Numbered from the stretch's first letter, positions 34,393 to 44,829 are shown. The stretch is DNA of 64,000 bases from DATKNA01 sp963755755 (GCA_963755755.1 CAVWLJ010000017.1:62001-126000), one strand, 5' to 3'. Numbers and translations: made by a program. Notes: generated by a model not told the origin, from the letters alone.

Positions 34393-35955
34393 GCGCGGCG
34401 ACCGCGCCTCCCGGCCCGGTGGTCGACGTCCGGGACGCCTTCTGCCTGCACGCGCTGCCCGACGGCGCCGTGGTGGCGCTGCGCGGGATCTCGCTGGCCG
34501 TGGCGCCGGGGGAGCGGGTCGTGGTGCACGGGCCCAACGGCTCCGGCAAGACGACCCTGCTGCGGCTGCTCGCGGGTGAGCAGGCGCTGGCGGCGGGCCG
34601 CGCCATGGTGGCCGGGCGGGCCGTCGGCGAGGCGACGGGCGGCCGGGCCGGGCGTGCCGCCGCGGCGGGCTGGCGGGCCGCCCGGCTCGGCTGGGTCGAC
34701 CAGCACCCGGCCCGCACCCTGCGGCCCGAGCTCGACGTCCTCGACAACGTGGCGCTGCAGCAGCGCCTGGCGGGCGCGGACGCCGGGGCGGCCCGGGTAC
34801 GCGCTCAGGAGGCCCTGGACGCCGTCGGCGCCGGCCGGCTCGGCGGACGCGAGGTCGCCACCCTGTCGGGCGGCGAGGCGCAGCGGGTGGCGGTCGCGGC
34901 CGCGCTGGCGCACGGGCCGTCGCTGGTGCTCGCCGACGAGCCCAGCGGTGAGCTCGACGCGGAGAACGCCGAGCTGGTCTACGACGCCCTGGCCGCCGCC
35001 TGTGCCGCCGCGCAGGCCGCGCTCGTGCTGGTCAGCCACGACCAGCGGGCGGCCCGGATCGCCGACCGCGTCGTCCGCATCCGCGACGGCCGGCTCAGCG
35101 AGACGTGGGAGCCGGGCGGCGAGGAGCTGCTCGTCGTCGACGACCGCGGCTGGCTGCGCCTGCCGGAGCCGGTGCGGCCCCCGACGGCGGCGGTCCGGGC
35201 CGTGCCCGGCGCCGCCCGGGCCGGCGGCATCACCCTGGTCCCGGCGGGTCCGCCGGCCGTCGCCGAGCAGCCGCCGCCGGACCTGCCCGCCGCGCCGGTC
35301 GCCGTCGAGGCCGGGCCGGTGGCGAGCCTCAAGGGTGTGACCAAGGCGTTCGGGGACCGGGTCGTGCTGTCGGGCCTCGACCTCGACGTCCCGGCCGGCG
35401 CGCTCACCGTCGTCCGCGGCCGGTCCGGCGCCGGGAAGAGCACGCTGCTCCGGGTGCTCGTCGGCCTGGAGCGGGCGGACGCCGGCCGCGTCGAGCTCGG
35501 CGGGCTGGACCTGGCAGGGCTCGACCGCGCCGGCCTGGCACGGGTGCGGCGCGAGCACGCCGCCGTCGTCGGACAGTCCGTGCACCTGGCGGAGACCTCG
35601 GACGCCGGGACGAACCTCGAGATCGCGAGGGCCGTGCGCGGGCTGCCGCGCCGACCCGGAGGGAGACCTGCGCCGGCTCGAGGCGCTCGACCTCGCCGCG
35701 TTGCGGCACCGGCCGGTCCGCGTGCTCTCCGGCGGGGAGCGGCAGCGGGTGGCGGTGGCCCGCGCGCTCGGCGTCGGCGCCCGGCTCGTCGTCCTGGACG
35801 AGCCCTCCTCCCAGCTCGACGAGGCCTCGACCGAGCGCCTCGTCCAGGTGCTCCTCGCCGCGGCGCACGAGGGCACCGGCCTGCTCGTCGCGTCCCACGA
35901 CCCCGTGATCGTCGACGCCGCCGACCAGGTGGTCGACCTGGAGCCCGTGCCGTAG
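34389..35955 (+). CDS. Double ABC ATPase of FtsX-type exporter, frameshifted
   Basis: About 522 residues with two ATP-binding domains of the LolD/MacB type. Domain 1: HGPNGSGKTTLLRLL, signature LSGGEAQRVAVAAALA, Walker B LVLADEPSGELDAE. Domain 2: GRSGAGKSTLLRVLVG, signature LSGGERQRVAVARALG, Walker B LVVLDEPSSQLDEA. Between Walker A and signature of domain 2 the reading frame shifts +1 near 35647-35650 (CTGCCGCGCCG); without it the second half is lost. Partner of the permease upstream. A fused double ATPase for one permease chain of this type is unusual. Confidence 0.85.
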
Positions 35956-35982
35956 GACGAGGGTCGCAGGCGGCTCCCGTGA

Positions 35983-36766
35983 TCAGGCGAGGTCGACGAC
36001 GACGGGCGCGTGGTCGCTGGCGCCCTTGCCCTTGCGCTCCTGCCGGTCGATGAGCGCGCCGGTCACCCGGGCCTGCGAGCGCGGGCGAGGCCAGCACGAA
36101 GTCGATCCGCATGCCCTCGCGCCGGGGGAAGCGCAGCTGGGTGTAGTCCCAGTAGGTGAACTCGCCGGGCGTGTACGGCCGGACGACGTCGGCGTAGCCG
36201 GCCCCGACGACCGCGTCGAACGCGGCCCGCTCCGGCGGCGACACGTGCGTGCTCGTGGCGAAGACGGCCATGTCCCACACGTCCTCGTCGCGCGGGGCGA
36301 TGTTCCAGTCGCCGCACAGCGCCACCTGCGCGTCGGCGTCGTCGATCAGCCACCCGGCACCGGCGACCCGCAGCGCCTCCAGCCACCGCAGCTTGTACTG
36401 CAGGTGCGGGTCGGCGAGGCTGCGCCCGTTCGGCACGTACAGGCTCCAGACCCGGACGCCGGCGCACGTCACGCCCAGCGCCCGCGCCTCCGCCTCCGGC
36501 GGCTCGCCCCACTGCGGCATGCCGGGGAAGCCGTGCTCGACGTCCGCCAGGCCGACCCGGGAGGCGACCGCCACGCCGTTCCACTGGGAGGTGCCGTGGT
36601 GGGCCACCTCGTAGCCGATCCGGGCGAAGGCGTCGTCGGGGAACGCCTCGTCCCGGATCTTGGTCTCCTGCAGCGCCAGGACGTCGACGTCGCTGCGCTC
36701 CAGCCACGCGACCACCCGGTCGAGCCGGGCGCGGATCGAGTTGACGTTCCAGGTCGCGAGCCGCAC
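35983..36766 (-). CDS. xth: Exodeoxyribonuclease III / AP endonuclease, 3' frameshift
   Basis: Base-excision repair nuclease of the exonuclease-endonuclease-phosphatase fold, about 260 residues. N-terminal RLATWNVNSIRARL, metal-binding Glu in ALQETKI, GDWNIAP and catalytic region YWDYTQLRFPRREGMRIDFVLAS. The last catalytic motif (GASDHAPVVVDL) is in the next frame: one extra base near 36067-36073 (CACCCGGGCC on the plus strand). GTG 36766 is preceded by TAGCCT (8 nt away), whose TAG is also the likely stop of the upstream gene. Confidence 0.92.
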
Positions 36767-36777
36767 GACGGTGCAGG

Positions 36778-38174
36778 CTACTCCGCGGCCGCCTCGGCGG
36801 CCTCGCCGCCTCGCCGGCTCCGGCTGGCCTCGACCGGCTCGCCGGCGCCGGCGGCTCCACCTGCTCCAGCCGCAGGGCCTCCACCCGGCGGCCGCGCATC
36901 CGCGCCACGACGAGCCGCACCGTCCCGAACCGCTCGTCCTCGAGCACGGCGGCGTCCCCCTCGTCGGGGATGCGGCCGAGCTCACGGACCACCCACCCGG
37001 CCGCCGTGTCGTAGGGGCCCGGGGGCAGCGCGACGCCCGTCTCGTCGGCGAACTCGTCCAGCCGCAGCTGCGCCTCGACCGGCTCCGCGGGCAGGCGAGC
37101 CGCGCGTCCGTCGCCGTCCGCGCCACCGTCGGCTCCGTCGGCGTCCGGGCCCTCGGCCGGCGCGTCGAACTCGTCGGTGATGTCACCGATGAGCTCCTCG
37201 ATGAGGTCCTCGAGCGTGACGATCCCGGCGCTGCCGCCGTACTCGTCGACGACGACGGCGAGGTGCGCCCCCTGCCGCCGCATCTCGGCCAGCGCCGGCA
37301 GGGCCCGCCGGCTGTCGGGCAGCCGCAGCACGGGCCGCGCGAGCGCGCGCACCCGGACGGCGGGGTCGCGGGCGGTGAGCAGGTCGCGCAGGTGCACGAA
37401 CCCGACGACGTCGTCCAGGCCGCCGTCGACGACCGGGTAGCGGGAGAACGGCCGTCCGCTCGTCGCCTCCACGGCCTGCGGCACCGCGAGGTCCTGCTGC
37501 AGGGCGCTCACGTCCAGCCGCGGGATCATGATCTCCCGGATCGGCCGGTCGCCCGCGTCGAGCACCTCGGCGATGAGCCGCCGCTCGTCCAGCGTCAGCT
37601 CCGTCGTCGAGGCCACGAGGTCGCGGAGCTCCTCCTCCGTGACCACCTCCCGGCCCTGGTCGGGGTTCCCGCCCGCGAGCCGGACGACGAGGTCGCTGCT
37701 GCGCCCGAGCAGCCAGATGAGCGGCCGGGCCAGCCGGGCGAGCGTGTCGATCGGTACCGCCGCCGCCGTGGCCACGCCCTCGGCCCGCTGCAGCGCGATC
37801 CGCTTCGGTGCCAGCTCGCCGAGGACGAGCGACACGTAGGCGACCACGACGGTGACGAGGACCAGCGCGACGGTGCTCGCCAGCGAGGCCGCCATGCCGA
37901 GCGCCCGCAGCCCGGCGGCCACCGGCTCCGCGAGCGTGACGGCGCCCACCGCCGAGGAGAAGAACCCGGCGAGCGTCACGCCGATCTGCACCGCGGAGAG
38001 GAACCGGTTGGGGTCCTCGACGAGGCGGGCCACCTGGCGGCCCCGGCGGCCCTGCTGGGCCAGCCGGGCCACCTGCCCGGGCCGCAGCGACACCAGCGCC
38101 ATCTCGGCGGCCGCGAAGACGCCGCCCAGCAGCACGAACGCCAGCACGAGGGCGACATCGGCCCACACGGTCAT
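36778..38174 (-). CDS. CNNM/HlyC-type membrane protein with CBS domains
   Basis: About 465 residues, related to hemolysin C/CorB-CNNM proteins that move or sense Mg2+/Co2+. CNNM (DUF21) domain 1-190 with three or four helices (ALVLAFVLLGGVFAAAEMALVSL, VTLAGFFSSAVGAVTLAEPV, LVTVVVAYVSLVLGELAPKR); CBS pair about 205-330 (REIMIPRLDVSAL, VDEYGGSAGIVTLEDLIEE); CorC_HlyC domain about 345-435. In the main frame no stop appears for another 700 nt, across xth. A one-base deletion near 36838-36850 would restore an end reading EAAEAAAE with stop TAG 36778-36780. The C-terminal boundary is therefore inferred. Confidence 0.85.
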
Positions 38175-38254
38175 CCACTCCCTGCCCGCCGGTCCCGGCC
38201 TCGACAGCTCGACGGCGGGTTGCCGCCGATGATTCCACCGCGATAGGCAGATGC

Positions 38255-39049
38255 ATGCCCACCTCGGACGCGACAGTTCGGCCGACCGCGCTCGTCACCG
38301 GCGCGACCGCGGGCATCGGGAACGCCTTCGCCCGTGCGCTCGCCGCTCGCGGCACCGGCCTCGTGCTCGTGGCGCGGGACGCCGAGCGCCTGGAGGGCGT
38401 GGCGGCGGACCTGCGGGAGCGCCACGGGGTGGAGGTCGAGGTCCTCGTCGCCGACCTGACCGACCGCGGGCAGCTCGAACGCGTCGCCGAGCGGCTGCGG
38501 GAGGCCGCCCGCCCGGTCGACCTGCTCGTCAACAACGCGGGCTTCGCCCTCAAGCAGTGGTTCGTCGGCGGCGACGTTCCGGCCGAGGAGCGGCTGCTGG
38601 ACGTGCTGGTGCGAGCCGTGCTGGTGCTGAGCGCCGCCGCGACCCCGGGGATGGTGGAGCGGCGCCGGGGCGCCGTGGTCACGGTGTCCTCGGTCGCGGG
38701 CTTCCTGCCCTCGGGGACGTACTCCGCGGCCAAGGCGTGGGCGACGACCTTCACCCAGTCCCTCGCCGCGGAGCTGACCGGCACCGGCGTCACCGCCACC
38801 GCGCTCTGCCCGGGCTACGTGCACACGGAGTTCCACGGACGGGCGGGGATCCGGATGAACCGGCTGCCCGAGGTCGTCTGGCTCGACGCCGACGATCTGG
38901 TCGCCCAGTGCCTGCGCGACGTCGACCGCGGCCGTTCGGTCAGCATCCCCGGCCTGCAGTACCGGCTGGCGGTCCTGGCCATGCGGCACCTCCCGCTGCG
39001 CCTGGTCGAGTGGTTCTCGCGCGGGCGGATGCGCCGCCGCAACCGCTGA
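38255..39049 (+). CDS. Short-chain dehydrogenase/reductase
   Basis: 264-residue NAD(P)-dependent oxidoreductase of the classical SDR type. Cofactor motif TGATAGIGNAFARALAARG (residues 15-33), LLVNNAGFAL, catalytic Ser in VVTVSSVAGFLPSG and Tyr/Lys in YSAAKAW. The C-terminal helix with YRLAVLAMRHLPLRLVEWF may lie at the membrane, as in the DltE-like/17-beta-HSD group. Stands alone between divergent genes; substrate unknown. Confidence 0.88.
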   Translation: MPTSDATVRPTALVTGATAGIGNAFARALAARGTGLVLVARDAERLEGVAADLRERHGVEVEVLVADLTDRGQLERVAERLREAARPVDLLVNNAGFALKQWFVGGDVPAEERLLDVLVRAVLVLSAAATPGMVERRRGAVVTVSSVAGFLPSGTYSAAKAWATTFTQSLAAELTGTGVTATALCPGYVHTEFHGRAGIRMNRLPEVVWLDADDLVAQCLRDVDRGRSVSIPGLQYRLAVLAMRHLPLRLVEWFSRGRMRRRNR

Positions 39050-39197
39050 GAGGCGCTCGCGCACCGCGCAGACCGTGACTCCGTTCGGGGGGAGGGATCC
39101 GCCGGTCGGGTGGAGGCGCCGCGCCGCCGTTCCCGTCGCATCACTTTCCGTCATGCAATAGGCGCGGAGAGCGAGCGACGAGCGAGGAGTGGTCAGC

Positions 39198-41048
39198 GTG
39201 GGAGCGAGCAACCGTGGGCGCAGGGCGACGACCGTCTCGTGGCTCCGGCCCGCACTCGCCGTCACGGCGGCCGCCCTCGTGGTCGCGCTGTCGGGTGCGG
39301 GCACGTCGGCGACGGCCGACGCGGCCGACCACGGCCCCGAGCTCGGCCGGCGCGCAGGTGAACGTTCCGGGCGCGGGCCGGTACGTGGTGCGGCTCGCGA
39401 CCGACCAGGACGCGGCGAGCACCGGCCTGCGGGCGGCGGTCGAGGCGGTGGGCGGGCGCCTGCTGGGCGAGCAGGCCGCGATCCACACCGCCGTCGTCGT
39501 CCTGCCGCCGCGGTATGGCAGGGCGCGCTCGCCGGGCTGCCCGGCGTCCTGGCCGTGGTGCCCGACCAGGCGATGAAGGCCGCCTCGCTCGGCTTCAGCC
39601 CGTCGTCCCAGAACGGCTCGATGACCAACGTCACCCGGCTGACGGGCGCTCAAGGCCTCTGGAAGGCCGGCGTCACGGGGGCCGGTGTGGACGTGGCGCT
39701 GATCGACTCGGGCGTGGCGCCGGTGCCCGCGCTCGCCGACCGCGCCAAGGTCGTCGTCGGCCCGGACCTCTCGTTCGAGTCGCAGGACCCGGCCCACCGG
39801 TACGTGGACACCTACGGCCACGGCACGCACATGGGCGGGATCATCGCCGGACGGGAGACCCCGAAGGCGCCGGGCGGCCAGTACGCCGCGAACACGAGCG
39901 ACTTCTTCGGGATGGCGCCGGACGCGCGGATCGTCGAGGTCAAGGTCGCCGATCACGACGGGGCCGTCGACGTCTCGCAGCTCATCGCGGCGATCGACTG
40001 GGTGGTGCAGAACCGGGCGGCGAACGGGCTCAACGTCCGGGTCCTGAACATCTCCTTCGGCACGATGAGCCCGCAGACGGAGCAGATCGACCCGCTCTCG
40101 TGGGCGGCCGAGGTGGCGTGGAAGGCCGGGATCGTGGTCGTCGCCTCGGCCGGCAACGACGGCGCGACGACGCCCGGCATCGCCAACCCCGCCTACAACC
40201 CCTACGTGCTCGCGGTGGGGGCGGCGGACACCGGCGGCACCGACAGCATGGGCGACGACGTCGTCGCCGGCTTCTCCGCCCGGCAGGGCGGCAACTGGGG
40301 CGCCCGCGGCATCGACGTCGTCGCTCCCGGTGTGGGGATCGTGGCTCCCGGGGTACCCGGGTCGAACATCGTCAGCAACCATCCGGCCGCCGTGGTCGGC
40401 AACTCCTTCGTCCGCGGCAGTGGCACCTCCCAGGCGGCCGCCGTGGTCAGCGGCGGCGCCGCCCTCCTCCTGCAGCAGCGGCCCGGGCTGACGCCGGACG
40501 ACGTCAAGCAGGCGCTGATGCGGACCGCGTACGCGCTGCCCGGCCAGCCGACCACGGCGCAGGGCGCCGGCGAGATCGACCTGGGAGCGGCGTCGAAGTT
40601 CACGCCGGCGAACTCGCGGCAGACGTGGCCCAGCGGCAACGGGTCGGGCAGCCTGGAGTCCGCCCGCAACGCCTTCGACCTGACGATGGACGGCGTCGCG
40701 TTGAGCGGAGAGCTGGACATCTTCGGCGGCCAGTGGCACGGCTCGGACATGGCGGCGGCAGCGGCCAACGGGACCGCGTGGTCCAGCTCGGGCGTCTTCA
40801 ACGGGACGCAGTGGAACGCCGGATCCTTCGGCCCCGACACGATCTCCCTGGCCGGCAAGACGTGGAGCGGCAAGACCTGGTCGGGCAAGACCTGGAGCGG
40901 CAAGACCTGGTCGGGCAAGACCTGGAGCGGCAAGACCTGGTCGAGCGCGGTCTGGTCCGGCGCCGGCTGGTCCAGCGCCACCTGGCCCTCGACCGCGAGC
41001 AACGGCGCCTGGGCCGGGCAGCGCTGGAGCGCCAGCACGTGGGGTTGA
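39198..41048 (+). CDS. Secreted subtilisin-like protease with TWSGK repeats, frameshifted
   Basis: S8 serine protease of about 616 residues. GTG 39198 follows GAGGAG; GTG 39189 is an alternative. Signal peptide around LRPALAVTAAALVVALSGAG. The propeptide (AGAQVNVPGAGRYVVRLATDQDAAS) is in the next frame, a surplus G near 39345. The protein returns to the first frame near 39508-39512, where one base seems missing. Catalytic triad intact: Asp in VALIDSGVAP, His in TYGHGTHMGG, Ser in GSGTSQAAAVV. The C-terminus has six Thr-Trp-Ser blocks, mostly TWSGK, and further W-rich repeats, perhaps cell-wall binding. A hairpin terminator follows. Confidence 0.88.
   Translation: MGASNRGRRATTVSWLRPALAVTAAALVVALSGAGTSATADAADHGPELGRRAGERSGRGPVRGAARDRPGRGEHRPAGGGRGGGRAPAGRAGRDPHRRRRPAAAVWQGALAGLPGVLAVVPDQAMKAASLGFSPSSQNGSMTNVTRLTGAQGLWKAGVTGAGVDVALIDSGVAPVPALADRAKVVVGPDLSFESQDPAHRYVDTYGHGTHMGGIIAGRETPKAPGGQYAANTSDFFGMAPDARIVEVKVADHDGAVDVSQLIAAIDWVVQNRAANGLNVRVLNISFGTMSPQTEQIDPLSWAAEVAWKAGIVVVASAGNDGATTPGIANPAYNPYVLAVGAADTGGTDSMGDDVVAGFSARQGGNWGARGIDVVAPGVGIVAPGVPGSNIVSNHPAAVVGNSFVRGSGTSQAAAVVSGGAALLLQQRPGLTPDDVKQALMRTAYALPGQPTTAQGAGEIDLGAASKFTPANSRQTWPSGNGSGSLESARNAFDLTMDGVALSGELDIFGGQWHGSDMAAAAANGTAWSSSGVFNGTQWNAGSFGPDTISLAGKTWSGKTWSGKTWSGKTWSGKTWSGKTWSSAVWSGAGWSSATWPSTASNGAWAGQRWSASTWG
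40860..40943 (+). repeat. 15/30-bp repeat encoding TWSGK units
   Basis: Units ACCTGGAGCGGCAAG and ACCTGGTCGGGCAAG alternate, so the true period is 30 bp with Ser coded by AGC then TCG. The repeat encodes the C-terminal TWSGK blocks of the subtilase and suggests duplication of a two-unit cassette. Confidence 0.9.
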
Positions 41049-41059
41049 CCCACCGATCG

Positions 41060-41090
41060 CGCCCCGCCGCTCAACCCGAGCGGCGGGGCG
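41060..41090 (+). terminator. Hairpin terminator after subtilase
   Basis: Perfect 13-bp stem CGCCCCGCCGCTC / GAGCGGCGGGGCG with a 5-nt loop (AACCC), 12 nt after the protease stop and 14 nt before the next start. No T-run follows, as is common in actinomycetes. Confidence 0.75.
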
Positions 41091-41104
41091 GACGATCCCT
41101 TCCT

Positions 41105-43673
41105 GTGCCCGTGGCGCAGCGCGCAGGCCCGGCTCACGGCCGCTGGAGATCTCCGCCGGCCGGGGCCCGCGTCGTGCTGCTCTCGGCCGGGCTGGCCCTC
41201 GTGGCGGTCGTCGCCGTCTCCGCCGCCGGGCGCCCCCTGCCGATGGCGAGCCTGCCGCTCGCCCCCTGGTGGCTGTTCGCGGGCCTGTTCGCGGTGACCG
41301 AGGCCTGCGTCGTCCAGCTGCCGCTGCGGCGGGAGTCGTTCTCGCTCTCGCTGTCCGAGGCGCCGCTGGTCATCGGGCTGTTCCTGGCCCAGCCCGGCGA
41401 CCTGCTCCTCGGTCGCGCCCTGGGCAGCGCGCTCGTGTTCGTCGCCTACCGGCGTCAGCGCCCGATCAAGGCCGCGTTCAACACCACCCTGGTCATGGCC
41501 GGCACGGGCGTCGCCGTCACCGCCCTGCGGGTCCTGCTGCCCGCCGGCGCCTCCGCGTTCGGGACGCAGGCGGTGTGCGCGGCGCTCGCCGCGACCGTCG
41601 CCGCGGGCGTGCTCGACTCGCTCGCGCTGTCGCTGGTCGTGAGCTGGTACGCGGCACCGATGCGGCTGCCGGCGCTGCTCGGCGAGATCGCGTCGTCGGT
41701 GGTCGTCTCCACGATCGTCGGCGCGGCCGGGCTGGTCGCGGTGGCCGCCCTGCAGAAGGGCCAGGCCACCGTTCCGCTCGCGGTCGCGGGCGGGCTCGTC
41801 GTGCTGGCCTACCGCGGCTTCGCCACGCTCACCGACCGGCACACGAGCCTGGAGCGGCTCTACGACCTCTCCGACTCCCTCGCCGCGACGCCCGCCTGGG
41901 ACGACGTGCTCGCCTCCGTCCTGACCCGGTCCAGCGACCTCCTCCGCGCCGGGTACGTCGAGGTCCTGCTCGCCGGGCACGGGCCGGGCCGTGCGCCGAG
42001 CGGGCCGCAGCGGTGGTTCCTGCGGGCCGCCGCGGACGAGGCGCGGGTCGAAGGGCCGTCCGACGCGGCGGACCTCGCCGGGCGCGGCCTCGAGTTCCCG
42101 CCCACCCGCCCGCGGCTGCTCCGCCCGGACACGCGCGGACGCCCGGGAGTTCCTCGCGGCCCGCGGACTCCGGGAGGCCCTCGTCGTGCCGCTGCGCGTC
42201 GACGACCGGGCCGTCGGGCACCTCGTCGTCGGCGACCGGACCGGCGAGGCGCGGTTCGCGCCCGGCGACGTCCGGCTGCTCGAGACGGTCGCGAACCACG
42301 GATCGGTCGCGCTGCGCAACGGCCGCCTGATCGAGCGGCTCCACTTCGAGGCCCGCCGCGACGAGCTGACGGGCCTGCCGAACCGGCTGCACTTCCGGGA
42401 GATCCTCGCCGAGGCCGCGGCGGCGGCCCAGCGCGGAGCCCCGTGCGCGGTCATGGTCCTCGACTTCGACGGCTTCAAGGCGATCAACGACACCCTCGGC
42501 CACCAGGCCGGGGACGACCTGCTGCGGGTGCTCGCCGGCCGCCTCGCCGGCCTGGCGGCGGACGACGCCGTCGTGGCCCGGCTCGGCGGGGACGAGTTCG
42601 CCGTCCTGGTCCCCGGCTGCGCCACGGCCGCGTCGGCGTCCACCGTGGCGGGCCGGCTCCTCGGCGCGTTCGACGACCCGGTGCCGGTCGGCGACGCGCA
42701 GTTGCGCCTGAGCGGCTCGCTGGGCATCGCGCTGGCTCCGCAGCACGGGAGCACGGGCTCGGAACTCCTGCGCGCCGCCGACATCGCGATGTACGCCGCG
42801 AAGGCGGGGGCCGGCGGCCAGCGGATGTACACCCCCGACCGGGGCGCGAGGAGCGCGGACGCCCTCGGCCTCGCCGCCGACCTGCGGGACGCCGTCGGCG
42901 CCGGCCAGATCGACGTCGCCCTGCACCCCGTGACGGACCTCCGCACCGGCACGCTGCACTCCGTCGAGGTCCGGGCCTGCTGGCGGCACCCCCGCCTCGG
43001 GGAGGTCGAGCCGGCACTGCTCCTCGAGGCGGCCGAGCGGTCGGGCCAGGTGGCCGCGCTCTCGGCCCTGGTCCTCGACCGCGCCCTGCTGCTCGCCCGG
43101 CGGTGGCTGGACGAGGGCCGGCCGGTGCCGCTCACCGTCGACCTCGCGCCGCGCCTCCTGGCGGACGCCGGGCTGCCCCGCCAGGTCGCCGCCGCCCTGC
43201 ACCGGCACGGCGTCCCGCCGGACCTGCTCCGCCTGGAGATCCAGGAGGCCGGCGTGCTCAGCGACCCGCGGCGGCGCCTCGACGCGCTGGAGCGGCTCCA
43301 CGCCACCGGCGTCCGCCTCGGCCTCGGCGGCTTCGGCACCGGGTACTCCTCGCTGACCTACCTCAGCCGGCTGCCCGTGGACCAGCTGAGCCTCGACGGG
43401 TCGTTCGTCCGCCGGCTCGCCGGGCACGCCCGGGACCAGGCGGTCGCACGAACCGTCGTCGACCTGGGCCGCAGCCTCGGGCTCACCGTCGTCGGAACCG
43501 GCGTCGAGGACGAGGCCGCCCGGGCCGCGCTGCTCGCGGTGGGGTGCGCACTCGGCCAGGGCCCCCTGCTCGCCGGCCCGCTGACGCCGGACGCGTTCGC
43601 GGCCTTCGCGCGGGATCGCGCGGAGCCGGTCGGCGCACGCGCGACGGCGCCCGCCCCCCGACGCCCCCAGTAG
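41105..43673 (+). CDS. Membrane GGDEF protein with degenerate EAL, frameshifted
   Basis: About 855 residues. Roughly eight N-terminal helices form a membrane sensor (from VVLLSAGLALVAVVAVSAAG to about 41815). A GAF-like region follows, then a GGDEF cyclase domain with intact RLGGDEFAVL. The inhibitory RxxD site upstream is absent (ADDAVVAR). The EAL domain is degenerate: EAL is EVR, the DDFGTG metal motif reads GGFGTGYSS, LKID is LSLD and the EGVE glutamate is lost (GTGVED). It should make c-di-GMP but not cleave it. One surplus base near 42137 (GCGCGGACG) breaks the GAF part. GTG 41105 is the likely start; GTG 41111 is possible. Confidence 0.88.
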
Positions 43674-43684
43674 GCTCCCCGGTC

Positions 43685-44224
43685 GTGACGGACCGCGACC
43701 GGCTGCTCGAGCTCATCCGCGACCTGGCGGTCGTCCGCGGCCGGGTGACGCTGGCCAGCGGCCGCGAGGCCGACTACTACGTCGACCTGCGGCGGATCAC
43801 CCTGCACGGCGAGGCCGCCCCGCTGGTCGGCCGCACCCTGCTCGACCTCGTCGGCGACTGGACCTTCGCCGCGGTCGGCGGGCTCACCCTCGGTGCCGAC
43901 CCTGTCGCGGCCGCCATGCTCCACGCCGCCGCGGCCCGCGGCGGCCGGCTGGACGCCTTCGTCGTCCGCAAGGAGGGCAAGGCGCACGGGCTGCAGCGAC
44001 GGATCGAGGGCCCGGACGTCGCCGGACGCCGGGTGCTCGCCGTGGAGGACACCTCGACGACGGGCGGTTCGGTGCTCACCGCGGTCGAGGCGCTGCGCGA
44101 GGCCGGCGCCGACGTCGTCGGCGTCGCCGTGGTCGTCGACCGCGACACCGGGGCGCGCCAGGCGGTCGAGGCCGCCGGGCTGCCCTACCGGGCGATCTAC
44201 GGGTTGGCGGACCTGGAGATCTGA
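43685..44224 (+). CDS. pyrE: Orotate phosphoribosyltransferase
   Basis: 179-residue pyrimidine-synthesis enzyme that joins orotate and PRPP to OMP. N-terminal LASGREADYYVDLRR, substrate/PPi region FVVRKEGKAHGLQRRIEG and PRPP-binding loop VLAVEDTSTTGGSVLTAVEALREAG, all complete. GTG 43685 lies 8 nt after TAGGCT (43671-43676), which overlaps the stop of the previous gene. The gene ends in a 28-bp tail-to-tail overlap with the DedA gene. Confidence 0.95.
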   Translation: MTDRDRLLELIRDLAVVRGRVTLASGREADYYVDLRRITLHGEAAPLVGRTLLDLVGDWTFAAVGGLTLGADPVAAAMLHAAAARGGRLDAFVVRKEGKAHGLQRRIEGPDVAGRRVLAVEDTSTTGGSVLTAVEALREAGADVVGVAVVVDRDTGARQAVEAAGLPYRAIYGLADLEI

Positions 44225-44764
44225 CCGCGCCGACTCCGCGACCGCCGCAGCAGCCAGCCGCCGAGCGGGACGACGACGGACGCCGCGACCGCGACCGCGG
44301 CGATCGCGAACGCGAGCCGGGCGAGCCACGGCACGTCGTGCGCCAGGTAGCCGAGCACCACGAGACCGGCGCCCCAGATCGCGGCGCCGGTGAGGGTCGC
44401 TGACGCGAACGCGGCCCCTCGCATCCCGGCCACGCCGGCGGCGACCGGCGTGAACGTCCGCGCCCACGGGATGAAGCGCGCGGCCACGACGGCCAGCCAG
44501 CCGTAGCGCTCGTAGAAGCGCTCGGCGCGCTCGACGTGCCGCGCCGCCCGGCCCGCCCGCGCCAGCAGCCAGGGCCGGCCGAACCGGCGGCCGGTCCAGT
44601 AGCCGACGGCGTTGCCCGCCGCGGCGCAGGCGAACGCGCCCAGCCGCGAGCAGGGGGAGGGAGAGCGAGGAACCCGGCTCCGCCGCGAGCAGACCGGCGG
44701 CGAAGAGGATCGAGTCACCCGGGAGCAGGAATCCGACGACGACGCCGGACTCGATGAAGATCAT
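44197..44764 (-). CDS. DedA-family membrane protein, frameshifted
   Basis: DedA (SNARE-associated/VTT) protein, about 190 residues, involved in envelope homeostasis and possibly lipid carrier recycling. N-terminal IFIESGVVVGFLLPGDSILF carries the family motif; after LPLLA the frame changes (+1 near 44644-44648) and continues AFACAAAGNAVGYWTGRRFG, FERYGW-like FYERYGWLAVVAARFIPWARTFTPVAAGV. Coding probably begins further upstream, at a non-ATG codon near 44833 that overlaps the stop of the next DedA gene, because PAPAVYATLFG precedes ATG 44764 in frame. Confidence 0.85.
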
Positions 44765-44829
44765 CCCGAAGAGCGTCGCGTAGACCGCCGGTGCGGGCAG
44801 CCCGGCGAGGTCGCTCGGCGAGGGGAGGT

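Noticed and set aside
39515..44224. 1,569-codon open frame spanning the subtilase, GGDEF and pyrE region
   Set aside because: Only segments of it match real proteins, and those belong to different genes joined by frame coincidence and the suspected indels.
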